A stretch of DNA of 15,084 nucleotides from Sutterella sp. (GCA_020025965.1 JAHHRG010000050.1:1-15084); one strand, 5' to 3'. Shown: positions 7,794 through 13,829, counted from the stretch's first letter. Made by a program: numbers and translations. The notes: generated from the letters alone by a model not told the origin.

Positions 7794-7845
7794 AAAACAG
7801 AAAAGCCGCGAGAAGCATCGAAACGCTTGTCGCGGCTTTTTCGTC
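7794..7845. terminator. Bidirectional terminator between DMT gene and hmp
   Basis: AAAAGCCGCGA (7801-7811) pairs perfectly with TCGCGGCTTTT (7830-7840). After one mismatch an inner AAGC/GCTT adds four pairs around an 8-base loop. T-runs follow on both strands (plus: CTTTTTCG; minus: TCTG then TTTTTTT), so it can end both the transporter and hmp transcripts. Confidence 0.88.
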
Positions 7846-7888
7846 GGATCGGACGGAAGAAACTCCCCACCCGATTCGCCTCACTCAA

Positions 7889-9052
7889 TTAGAGAGAAAG
7901 CATACCCGTACCGAACTTTTCGGCATTGATCTTGTCGGCTTCGACGCCGGCAGACTTGAGGGCTTCGGCCACAAAGCTCATGAAGCTTTCCGGACCGCAG
8001 AGGTAGTATTCGGCACCCGGACGGATGAGCTTGGCAATGCAGTGAGCGCACGGACGACCTTCGTCGGCGGTGTAACGAACGACCAGGCGACCGTCGGTGA
8101 GCTTGTGCATTTCTTCTTCCACTTCGGCCTTCAGCGGGAACTTCGTGGCGTCGTGAGCAACGTGGTAGAACGTCGTCGGACGATCCTGACGAACGGCGGC
8201 TTTCAGCATGGCAACCATCGGCGTAATACCAATACCGGCGGAGATGAGGACGACCGGGGTCTTGTCACCGGCCAACTGGAATTCACCCATCGGAGGAGCA
8301 ACGTCAATCAGATCGCCGACCTGAACGTCGTTGTGAAGCGTATTGGAAACCATGCCGGCCGGCGTATCGCCGCCTTCGACGCGCTTCACCGAAATGCGAA
8401 GAGCATTTTCGTCAGCGGCGGAAACCGTGTACTGACGCGGCTGCATCATGCCTTCGGACTTCACAAAGACGCGAACGGAGACATACTGGCCCGGCTGAAC
8501 CTGCATGACGTGACCGCCGTCGGCCGGAACAAGCTTGAAGCTCGTGACTTCATCGGTTTCGGCCTTCTTTTCGGCGACCTTGAAGGCACGCCAGCCGCTC
8601 CAACCGCCTTCGGCGTTGGCGCTCGTCTTATACATATCGCCTTCGACACCGATGAGGATGTCGGCCAACTGGAAGTAGGCGGCAGCCCAGGCGGCGATGA
8701 ATTCGTCGGTAGCGGCATCGCCGAGAAGTTCCTTGATAGCGGCGAGAAGATGCTTGCCGACGATCGGATAATGTTCGGCGCGGATACCGACGGAAACGTG
8801 CTTGTTGGCAATATGCTTCACGGCACCTAAGAGAACCGTCGGGTCTTCGATATGCTGAGCGTAAGCGAGAACGGCACCGGCCAAAGCGGTCTGCTGCTTA
8901 CCCGTCTTCTGATGAGCCTGATTGAAAATCTGGCGCAGTTCAGGATTTTCACGCATCATGCGGGCGTAAAAGTTACTCGTCAGGGCAACGCCGTGTTCCA
9001 TGAGAACGGGGACGGAGGCTTTGATGATCTCGATTTGCTTGGCAGTCAGCAT
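7889..9052 (-). CDS. hmp: Flavohemoglobin, nitric oxide dioxygenase
   Basis: Hmp oxidises nitric oxide to nitrate with O2 and NAD(P)H, and can reduce NO slowly without oxygen. The N-terminal globin domain (about 1-140) has heme-pocket residues at E. coli numbering: Y29 (B10), Q53, proximal H85 in NKHVSVGI, and Y95. The partner glutamate is E137. The FAD-binding barrel (about 150-250) carries RQYTVS and the NAD-binding domain (about 260-387) carries AGIGITPM and CGPESFM, ending with KFGTGM. Length of 387 residues is close to the E. coli protein. The ATG at 9052 has AAGGA upstream at the right distance. The gene stands alone. A perfect palindrome about 90 bases upstream is a candidate binding site for an NO- or redox-responsive regulator. 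For a bacterium with an otherwise anaerobic-looking BioB, this suggests defence against host or nitrite-derived NO. Confidence 0.96.
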   Translation of the reverse strand: MLTAKQIEIIKASVPVLMEHGVALTSNFYARMMRENPELRQIFNQAHQKTGKQQTALAGAVLAYAQHIEDPTVLLGAVKHIANKHVSVGIRAEHYPIVGKHLLAAIKELLGDAATDEFIAAWAAAYFQLADILIGVEGDMYKTSANAEGGWSGWRAFKVAEKKAETDEVTSFKLVPADGGHVMQVQPGQYVSVRVFVKSEGMMQPRQYTVSAADENALRISVKRVEGGDTPAGMVSNTLHNDVQVGDLIDVAPPMGEFQLAGDKTPVVLISAGIGITPMVAMLKAAVRQDRPTTFYHVAHDATKFPLKAEVEEEMHKLTDGRLVVRYTADEGRPCAHCIAKLIRPGAEYYLCGPESFMSFVAEALKSAGVEADKINAEKFGTGMLSL

Positions 9053-9142
9053 TTTGATTTTCCTTGTTGTGGGTTAGGAACGCGAGCGCGCCATCTTCGA
9101 TAGAAGGAAACTCTCGCGAGTGAAAAAAGGATACACAAGGAA

Positions 9143-9157
9143 AATGTCAAAGACATT
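9143..9157. promoter_or_regulatory. Candidate operator palindrome upstream of hmp
   Basis: AATGTC AAA GACATT is a perfect 6-3-6 palindrome about 90 bases before the hmp start. On the minus strand it contains TTGACA (9150-9145), a perfect -35 hexamer, but no good -10 lies 17 bases further (TATCCT is only 11 away). It does not fit the usual FNR box (TTGAT-N4-ATCAA) and only loosely resembles known NsrR sites. Confidence 0.4.
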
Positions 9158-9159
9158 GC

Positions 9160-9470
9160 ACCGTTGTGGCTGAAAGACGCTATTTGTAACAGATTATGTC
9201 CAAAATCAGCCCCGGTTACTCGCTATTGAGGCGGGGTTCCGACGAAGAGCGACGCGAATCGTGAAAAGTATCTTGTTCTTTACTTCAAACACACAACCAA
9301 AGTGAGCTTCCCCGAGCCTTGTTCTCGTCTTTGTTGAATTTACCTCTCGCGAGCCAAACATCTCGATGGAGAGTATTGGCACGCACCTTAGTCACCGAAT
9401 AGCCTTCTTCCCTGAAAAAACGAACTCAAATTGTTTGATTTAAAAGATATAGTTGTAATTTTTCATAGCA
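9160..9470. other. Stretch without a recognised gene
   Basis: No credible gene was found in this span. The right half (from about 9410) is AT-rich compared with its surroundings. A weak CCCCG/CGGGG hairpin lies at 9210-9236. The 10-mer CTCTCGCGAG occurs both at 9111-9120 and 9344-9353. A minus-strand open frame of about 49 codons near 9300-9440 has no ATG and is not called. Confidence 0.6.
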
Positions 9471-9473
9471 TTT

Positions 9474-9514
9474 TAGGAAAAGGATTTATTTCCTATCAAA
9501 TCGATAGGATTTAA
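9474..9514. repeat. Overlapping inverted repeats built on TAGGA boxes
   Basis: TAGGAAA (9474-9480) is inverted as TTTCCTA (9489-9495), and TCCTATC (9491-9497) is inverted as GATAGGA (9503-9509). The two pairings share the middle arm, so they are mutually exclusive as RNA and form an iterated box array as DNA. AGGATTTA also repeats directly at 9481-9488 and 9506-9513. The element sits between the 9581-9871 gene's terminator and the hmp upstream region. Confidence 0.5.
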
Positions 9515-9521
9515 TGAAAAG

Positions 9522-9558
9522 GCAATAAGAAAGCCGCTCGGTCGCGTTCCGAACGGCT
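9522..9558 (-). terminator. Terminator of the five-gene minus-strand cluster
   Basis: Reading on the minus strand, AGCCGTTCGG (9558-9549) pairs with CCGAGCGGCT (9541-9532) with one U-G pair around a 7-base loop, followed by TTTCTTATT. It begins about 22 bases past the stop of the gene at 9581-9871. Confidence 0.8.
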
Positions 9559-9580
9559 CGTTTTCGTAATTTGATATCTC

Positions 9581-9871
9581 TCAGTGCGATTTTTTCCACT
9601 GCCGAATGATGCGCTTCACACTTCCGCAAGCATATCCGAGCGCATACGCCTCTTCGCCCAAGCGGTGAATGAGGCCTTCGACATCGGGAAGCGGCAACTT
9701 ATCAGCAATATAGCCGCGCAACTCCTCTTCCAGAACTTCCTCGGGCGGGCGATGACGCATTTCCGAGACGGCCCGAAGCGTTCGCATGGCTTCGGGCGAC
9801 AAGCGGCCCATCACGTCCCTAACAACACCCAGGGCGTGTGTCTTGAGCGGATGACGAGAGTCGGCTGCCAT
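9581..9871 (-). CDS. Small uncharacterised protein, possible ribbon-helix-helix DNA binder
   Basis: This 96-residue protein is not recognised. Residues about 22-56 run LSPEAMRTLRAVSEMR, then HRPPEEVLEEEL and RGYI. That is a short strand followed by two helices with a turn, the pattern of ribbon-helix-helix (CopG/Arc-like) regulators. The C-terminal part (IHRLGEEAYALGYACGS, then a basic KRIIRQWKKSH tail) is an extra helix. The resemblance is by pattern only. The ATG at 9871 has an AGGG ribosome binding site 6 bases upstream and lies 9 bases after the stop of the DUF1828-like gene, so the two are co-transcribed. A small DNA-binding protein as second gene of a two-gene unit would fit autoregulation or an antitoxin-type role, which is speculation. 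It is last in the cluster, just before a terminator. Confidence 0.75.
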   Translation of the reverse strand: MAADSRHPLKTHALGVVRDVMGRLSPEAMRTLRAVSEMRHRPPEEVLEEELRGYIADKLPLPDVEGLIHRLGEEAYALGYACGSVKRIIRQWKKSH

Positions 9872-9880
9872 CGATGCCCT

Positions 9881-10285
9881 TTACTTCTGAATGGTACGAC
9901 GAGCCAAGGCCATCGTCGTAACGACAACCTGTGCTTCGATCAAACGGGCGACGGCATCGTTCAATTCGGAAACATCCGCAGCGATCGTGAAGAGACGGAA
10001 TTCTTCGTCGAAGTTCAGACCGTTGGCAATCCAGTTGTCCTGAAAAACCTGCCAGGCACGTTCGTGGACGAGAGTTGCCGGATTTTCGATATGCTTCGCC
10101 GCTTCTGCATTGTCATGAAGGAAAAGCGTACCGCCCGACAACGTACGCACGTAAACACGCACGGCATCCTGCGTACCGGGAAAGCGCATGGGAGAAATGA
10201 TCAGATCGTCTTCGGGGCGTTCCTGACCGATCTTGAGACTCGGACGAACCTGCAAAAACTGATCCAAAGCGTTGAAACTCAGCAT
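9881..10285 (-). CDS. DUF1828-like uncharacterised protein
   Basis: The product has 134 residues and no known function. The N-terminal half holds ISPMRFPGTQDAVRVYVRT, then a glycine turn and LFLHDNAEAAKHIE. This strand-turn-strand arrangement (P-x-x-F, then D-x-(V/I)-x-V-Y-V, then a strand leading to D-(N/D)-x-E) resembles the DUF1828 domain seen in phage- and mobile-element-linked proteins. The C-terminal half is predicted to be helical (VHERAWQVFQDN, ELNDAVARLIEAQVVVTTMA). The ATG at 10285 has a very strong AGGAGGT ribosome binding site, and a perfect palindrome abuts that site. A 293-base gap separates it from the upstream three-gene unit, so it may have its own promoter; a weak TTGACG-16-TAGGAG candidate lies at 10379-10352. 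No signal peptide or membrane segment is visible. The family call is by pattern and moderately sure. Confidence 0.8.
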   Translation of the reverse strand: MLSFNALDQFLQVRPSLKIGQERPEDDLIISPMRFPGTQDAVRVYVRTLSGGTLFLHDNAEAAKHIENPATLVHERAWQVFQDNWIANGLNFDEEFRLFTIAADVSELNDAVARLIEAQVVVTTMALARRTIQK

Positions 10286-10296
10286 AGCTACCTCCT

Positions 10297-10315
10297 CGAT
10301 CCGAGAATCGGATCG
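10297..10315. promoter_or_regulatory. Perfect palindrome abutting the ribosome binding site of the DUF1828-like gene
   Basis: CGATCCGA GAA TCGGATCG is an 8-3-8 perfect inverted repeat. On the minus-strand transcript it ends one base before the AGGAGG ribosome binding site (10296-10291), so as RNA it could stack on or compete with it. As DNA it is a plausible operator. Confidence 0.55.
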
Positions 10316-10351
10316 AAAAGCAAAATAGATAAAAAAGAAAAAGCGGCCGCA

Positions 10352-10379
10352 CTCCTATGCTCGTCGCTTGATCCGTCAA
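10352..10379 (-). promoter_or_regulatory. Weak candidate promoter of the DUF1828-like gene
   Basis: TTGACG (10379-10374) is followed after 16 bases by TAGGAG (10357-10352, 3 of 6 to consensus). The rest of the 293-base gap between the two gene groups holds only small hairpins, for example ACGATTC/GAATCGT (10464-10487) and CCCGA/TCGGG (10406-10419), neither with a terminator T-run. Confidence 0.2.
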
Positions 10380-10578
10380 CGCGTCCCGTCTTGGTATTCT
10401 TTTAGCCCGAAAGCTCGGGACTCGAGAGACGCGTCGACTCGAAGGGGTATTCGCACTACTCAAACGATTCGCTCTCTCATGAATCGTCGAATGCGTCGAA
10501 GTGAATTTATTATGATAACAGGAATTTTATCCGTTCTCCTAACGAGTGCGATCGGGATTCCCCTTAGTCCTGCCGAGT

Positions 10579-11064
10579 TCAGTCTTCTCCAGAGGGAGCC
10601 CCGGTAAAAAGCGCAGCCCAGGCGCCGCAGAAATTCATCACGACATGCGCGGCCGTCGGATCGTCAACCGTCAGTCCGCGGCTCACGATATCGTGGGCCA
10701 ACTCCGACGTGTGGTTGGCAAAACGTTCACAGGCCAGCGTGAGGACCTGAATGTCGGTGTGCCCGTGATAGTCCATTTCGTTTGCCAGGTATTCCGCCAT
10801 CAGATTCCCGTGCCATTCGCTGTCGGCTGCGTAATAGGGATTTTCACCGCGAAATGCCGCCACGAGCCAGCGAACGAGCTTCGCCTTTGCTTCTTCGAAA
10901 GCGTCGTCAGTCATTTCGCCCGAAGCAACCAAGCGTTCGCGATCGACCATATTGGAGACGGCCGAACGGAAAATGCCCTCAACGACGGTGATGTCGAGCA
11001 AACTCGGCACACGGGCGGTTTTGGAGCTGTGGTCGCACCCGCAGCAATTTTTGCATCCGGCCAT
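10579..11064 (-). CDS. Uncharacterised helical protein with N-terminal cysteine cluster (third of three tandem paralogues)
   Basis: The 161-residue product has no recognised family. It starts MAGCKNCCGCDHSSK: C4, C7, C8, C10 and H12 form a compact metal-binding-type cluster absent from its two neighbours. The rest is helical and acidic. It aligns with the gene just upstream (11076-11585): GEMT/GQMT at 49-52, RGEN/MGEN at 72-75, then L-x(10)-Y-x-G (88-101), V-L-x-x-x-C-x-x-F (107-115) and V-x(6)-W-x3-F-x-G (142-155). The spacing of these blocks is nearly the same in both. The ATG at 11064 has AAGGA 8 bases upstream and lies 11 bases past the preceding stop, so it is in the same operon. No signal peptide or membrane helix is seen, so a soluble cytoplasmic protein is likely. 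I do not assign a function. Confidence 0.85.
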   Translation of the reverse strand: MAGCKNCCGCDHSSKTARVPSLLDITVVEGIFRSAVSNMVDRERLVASGEMTDDAFEEAKAKLVRWLVAAFRGENPYYAADSEWHGNLMAEYLANEMDYHGHTDIQVLTLACERFANHTSELAHDIVSRGLTVDDPTAAHVVMNFCGAWAALFTGAPSGED

Positions 11065-11075
11065 GGCAACGTTCC

Positions 11076-11585
11076 TTAGTTGAGCGTTTCAGCCTTGCGG
11101 CCGAAGAAACGGTTCGTCCAGTAAGCCGAAAGTGCGTTCACTTCAGCCTGCATGACCTTGGCGTTCAGGTCTTCGCGCTGGCCCAATTCCTGCACCATCG
11201 TGTAGACGGCACGAACAAAGTCGCGGCAAACGAAAACAAGGACGGAACGGGGATTCTCGCGATCAATATCCTGCGGGAGAGCTTCGCGGCCGTAGTACGC
11301 GGCATGTTCCGTCTGGAGCATTTCGACCAAAGCCGTGCCCACATAGGGAATGCGCATGTCAAAGCCGTCGTTTTCGCCCATAAGAGAACGAGCAAGATGG
11401 CGCGCCACGACGTCGTCGTATTCGGTGGCGTGTTCGCTCGTCATCTGACCCATGCTTACTTCGCGCATGCGCTTCAAGATATCCCAGATGCAGCCGGTGA
11501 GAAGCGATTCAAATTCGCCTTCGCGGATAACGATTTTTTCTGCCTTCGTGTCTTCTGCCGGCGTTTCAATCTTTTCTTCAGACAT
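11076..11585 (-). CDS. Uncharacterised helical protein (second of three tandem paralogues)
   Basis: The 169-residue product begins with a charged, probably unstructured tail (residues 1-22, rich in E and K). A helical domain of about 140 residues follows. Family blocks are GQMTSE (46-51), LMGEND (68-73), a TALVEMLQTEHAAYYG helix (84-99), VLVFVCRDF (115-123) and the closing W156-x3-F-x-G162. The same blocks occur in order in the downstream gene (10579-11064) and more weakly in the upstream gene (11598-12086). The N-terminal W34 and C32 sit in the first helix. The ATG at 11585 has AAGGA about 9 bases before it, and the gene starts 12 bases after the stop of the upstream gene. There is no membrane segment. 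It is not a TorD-type chaperone, since the diagnostic D-H and E-x-x-F-M motifs of that fold are missing. Confidence 0.85.
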   Translation of the reverse strand: MSEEKIETPAEDTKAEKIVIREGEFESLLTGCIWDILKRMREVSMGQMTSEHATEYDDVVARHLARSLMGENDGFDMRIPYVGTALVEMLQTEHAAYYGREALPQDIDRENPRSVLVFVCRDFVRAVYTMVQELGQREDLNAKVMQAEVNALSAYWTNRFFGRKAETLN

Positions 11586-11597
11586 TCTTCTTATTCC

Positions 11598-12086
11598 TTA
11601 TTTGTTTTTGACTGCGTAGTCGCCGAGGATAATATCGGCCCACGTTGCAAAGTGGGCGGTAAAAATCGGATCGTGCAGGAGGTTCTTCAAAACTTCATTC
11701 GTGTCATCCACCGTGGGATGGCTGTCACACCAGACTTCGGCAATGGACGCCGCTTCCTGGAAGCAGGTCATTACGGCGAGCGGGAAGAGACTTTCATTGT
11801 CCGCAAAACGTTCGAGATCCTCGGGCTCCATTTCGGCCAAGACAGCCTCCAAGGGCTGACGAAGCGCAGCACCTGCGCGGCCAGAGTCCCAGCCCTTCGG
11901 CAATTCGATCGAATCGGTCGCTCCCATGAAAATCGACGCCACGCTGAACACGTGATTGGCGTAGTCTTCGGGATTTCCGTTCGTCATCAGTACGTAGAGC
12001 GCATCGCGGGCGCTGTACATCAGGATGTCGGCCAGGACGGCCGGATCGCCGACATTCGGAATCGAAACAATGGCATTCTCGGACAT
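11598..12086 (-). CDS. Uncharacterised helical protein (first of three tandem paralogues)
   Basis: The 162-residue product leads the small-gene cluster. It is predicted to be helical and is acidic overall. I see no known family. Points shared with the next two genes are F53-M54-G55 before an aspartate (cf. LMGEND), a cysteine in the middle helix (C108 in MTCFQE) and W149-x5-G155 at the end, at positions matching those of the third gene. Identity is low, so kinship here is weaker than between the second and third genes. Extra features are C120 in VWCDS and W66 in the GWDSG loop. The start ATG at 12086 has GGAG 11 bases upstream, slightly long spacing. A consensus TATAAT and a structured leader lie upstream, so this gene carries the promoter for the unit. 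Confidence 0.82.
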   Translation of the reverse strand: MSENAIVSIPNVGDPAVLADILMYSARDALYVLMTNGNPEDYANHVFSVASIFMGATDSIELPKGWDSGRAGAALRQPLEAVLAEMEPEDLERFADNESLFPLAVMTCFQEAASIAEVWCDSHPTVDDTNEVLKNLLHDPIFTAHFATWADIILGDYAVKNK

Positions 12087-12107
12087 GCGGTTATTTTCTC
12101 CAATGGT

Positions 12108-12156
12108 GAGCCCGACAGGCTCTAAGGCCGGGCGACTCTTAAAAATTCCTGTCGCC
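12108..12156 (-). promoter_or_regulatory. Structured leader with alternative pairings before the three-gene unit
   Basis: In the minus-strand leader, GGCGAC (12156-12151) can pair with GTCGCC (12136-12131), or CGACAGG (12154-12148) can pair with CCTGTCG (12119-12113). The latter region can instead fold on itself as GAGCC/GGCTC (12122-12108). The three arms compete. The structure ends about 12 bases before the ribosome binding site. No intrinsic terminator is formed. Confidence 0.45.
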
Positions 12157-12170
12157 TCTAAACGCTAGGA

Positions 12171-12176
12171 ATTATA
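12171..12176 (-). promoter_or_regulatory. Consensus -10 box for the three-gene unit
   Basis: A perfect TATAAT lies on the minus strand 85 bases before the first gene. No matching -35 exists at 16-18 bases; that position falls inside the qmcA terminator stem. An activator or a TG-less weak promoter may be involved. Confidence 0.45.
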
Positions 12177-12187
12177 CCTGTTGAGAC

Positions 12188-12226
12188 GGAAAAGCCCGTG
12201 TAACCGACTGTCGGTAACACGGGCTT
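12188..12226 (-). terminator. Strong terminator of the nfeD-qmcA unit
   Basis: AAGCCCGTGTTACCGAC (12226-12210, minus strand) pairs with GTCGGTTACACGGGCTT (12208-12192) with a single mismatch, and TTTTCC follows. It lies about 60 bases past the qmcA stop and isolates qmcA from the small-gene cluster. Confidence 0.88.
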
Positions 12227-12285
12227 GGATTTGCCTTCACGCCGCCCCGAGACACGAACTCGGAGCAACGGCGATCGGTTCTCGA

Positions 12286-13239
12286 TCAGTTCTGAGGCGG
12301 AAGTCCCTTCTGACCTTGCTTGACACCTTCCATGATCTTCATGGCGGAGCTAATCATTCCGGTCATATCGCCCAAGTTCCCCGGCACAATCAGGGTGTTG
12401 TTCGTGCGAGCGAGTTCTTTAAAAGCTTCTACATAGCGTTCGGCGACCTGAAGGTTCACAGCGTTCATGCCGCCCTCTTCGTTCGTCGCTGCTGCCACGC
12501 GACGAAGGGCTTCTGCCGTAGCGGTAGCAATCGCAAGTGTTGCCGCAGCCTGACCTTCCGCCTTGTTGATTTCGGCCTGTTTTTCACCTTCGGATTCGGC
12601 AATGGCAGCTTCGCGGGCACCGGTCGCGAGGTTGATCTGTTCAAGCTTGCGACCTTCGGAAGCGGCCACCACGGCGCGCTTTTCGCGTTCCGCCGTAATC
12701 TGCTGCTGCATAGCCTGAAGAATCACGGCGGGAGGCGTCAAGTCCTTGATTTCATAACGCAGAACCTTCACGCCCCAGTTGAGTGCCGCTTCGTCAATGG
12801 CGGAGACAACGGACTTGTTGATCAAATCGCGTTCTTCAAAGGTCTTGTCGAGTTCCATCTTACCGATGACGGAACGCAAAGTCGTCTGCGCCAGCTGCGT
12901 GATGGCAACAATGTAATTGGACGTACCGTAAGAGGCGCGCTGCGGATCGGTCACCTGGAAAAAGAGTACGCCGTCAACCGTCAACTGCGTGTTGTCGCGC
13001 GTAATGCAGACCTGGCTCGGCGTATCCAGCGGGATTTCCTTCAAAGAATGACGATAAGCGACGTGATCGATAAAGGGGATGATGAAATTGAGTCCCGGCT
13101 TCAGGACGCAATTGAATTTGCCGAGGCGTTCCACCACCCAGGCCGTCTGCTGCGGAACCACTTTCAGAGAGCGGAACGCGAAGATCACCGCGATCACGAA
13201 GAAAACGACGGTGAATATCATAAAACCGGAAACTTCCAT
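12286..13239 (-). CDS. qmcA: QmcA-type SPFH/band-7 membrane protein
   Basis: This is a stomatin/prohibitin-like inner-membrane protein that forms large oligomers and is linked to membrane quality control, often next to an NfeD-type partner, as here. An N-terminal helix (about residues 6-22, FMIFTVVFFVIAVIFAF) anchors it. The SPFH domain (about 25-185) shows VVPQQTAWVVERLGKF, LKPGLNFIIPFID, the ITRDN strand, MELD and WGVKVLRYEIKDL. An alanine/glutamate-rich helical stretch follows (about 195-255) with EGEKQAEINKAEGQA, matching E. coli QmcA. I chose ATG 13239 rather than the in-frame ATG at 13257, because GGAG lies 5 bases before it and it places the membrane helix at the usual distance. The resulting 317 residues fit the family. 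It follows the NfeD-like gene by 99 bases and is probably co-transcribed. Confidence 0.92.
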   Translation of the reverse strand: MEVSGFMIFTVVFFVIAVIFAFRSLKVVPQQTAWVVERLGKFNCVLKPGLNFIIPFIDHVAYRHSLKEIPLDTPSQVCITRDNTQLTVDGVLFFQVTDPQRASYGTSNYIVAITQLAQTTLRSVIGKMELDKTFEERDLINKSVVSAIDEAALNWGVKVLRYEIKDLTPPAVILQAMQQQITAEREKRAVVAASEGRKLEQINLATGAREAAIAESEGEKQAEINKAEGQAAATLAIATATAEALRRVAAATNEEGGMNAVNLQVAERYVEAFKELARTNNTLIVPGNLGDMTGMISSAMKIMEGVKQGQKGLPPQN

Positions 13240-13280
13240 GGCGACTCCTTCGTACATGATGTCTTACTTCCTATAGACTC

Positions 13281-13299
13281 GGTCGTCTTTCGAACGACC
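13281..13299 (-). promoter_or_regulatory. Intercistronic hairpin between nfeD-like gene and qmcA
   Basis: GGTCGT (13281-13286) and ACGACC (13294-13299) form a 6-base stem around a 7-base loop in the gap between the two genes. There is no T-run. It may affect mRNA stability or simply be chance. Confidence 0.3.
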
Positions 13300-13338
13300 T
13301 CTCGTTTGAATTGTTGTGTTGAGACCGCTTGCCGAATC

Positions 13339-13764
13339 TTAGGACTTCGGTATCGGCTTCAGAATGAGCTGAGCGCCGTCAACGCGATCGATGAGCCACG
13401 TGCCGCGCGAAAGCGTCCCTTCAGCCGGTCGGGCAATCCACGGTGCACCGCGATACTGCACAACCGCAAGACCGTCCGATCCGACCGCTTCGACCGTCAC
13501 GATCTGATCGCTGTCGAGCTTCAAAAGCACTTCGGCTCGATCGTCAGGCTTCGATTTAAACCGACGAACGAGAAAAGCACCTGTCAAGGTCAAAACGGCA
13601 CAGACAGCAAACTGCCACGAAGGAGAGAGCCCTGCGTAACTCGCCAGGCCGCCGCCCGCACAAGCGATAGCTACAACCAAAAGATAGACGGTACCCGTCA
13701 ACATTTCCGCACCGGCCACAATCAAAGCCAGCACGAACCATAAAACGGTGGCGGATATGGACAT
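13339..13764 (-). CDS. NfeD-like membrane protein (YbbJ type), partner of QmcA
   Basis: This short (141-residue) NfeD-family protein has membrane helices near residues 7-45 (VLWFVLALIVAGAEMLTG then VYLLVVAIACAGGG) and 50-66 (WQFAVCAVLTLTGAFLV). A C-terminal OB-fold domain (about 85-138) shows VTVEAVGSDGLAVVQYRG, ARPAEG and the TWLIDRVDGAQLILKP strands. The OB domain is the usual contact to the adjacent SPFH protein. Its length matches the short form without the serine protease domain. The ATG at 13764 is preceded by GGAG at about 10 bases, a loose ribosome binding site. Gene order (NfeD-like then qmcA) supports a two-gene operon with the terminator at 12188-12226. Confidence 0.9.
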   Translation of the reverse strand: MSISATVLWFVLALIVAGAEMLTGTVYLLVVAIACAGGGLASYAGLSPSWQFAVCAVLTLTGAFLVRRFKSKPDDRAEVLLKLDSDQIVTVEAVGSDGLAVVQYRGAPWIARPAEGTLSRGTWLIDRVDGAQLILKPIPKS

Positions 13765-13829
13765 TTTTCTTGACTCCGCAAAGGTTTTTCGTGTTTGTCG
13801 GGAGAAAGACGAAATGCCTCGCTCCTAAT

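Noticed and set aside
8042..8830. 262-codon plus-strand frame
   Set aside because: Antisense to hmp, which has a full set of heme, FAD and NAD motifs.
9300..9440. Minus-strand open frame of about 49 codons with a GTG
   Set aside because: No plausible ribosome binding site, no ATG and no recognisable motif; length is within chance.
10404..10430. Terminator after the three-gene unit
   Set aside because: CCCGA/TCGGG forms a short stem, but on the minus strand it is followed by A-rich, not T-rich, sequence.
10579..12086. TorD/DmsD-type chaperone family for the three small helical proteins
   Set aside because: Size and helicity fit, but the diagnostic C-terminal D-H and E-x-x-F-M motifs are missing, and no molybdoenzyme gene is adjacent.
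12181..13743. 520-codon plus-strand open frame
   Set aside because: It runs antisense through the qmcA terminator, qmcA and the nfeD-like gene; composition is that of a shadow frame rich in R, H and F.
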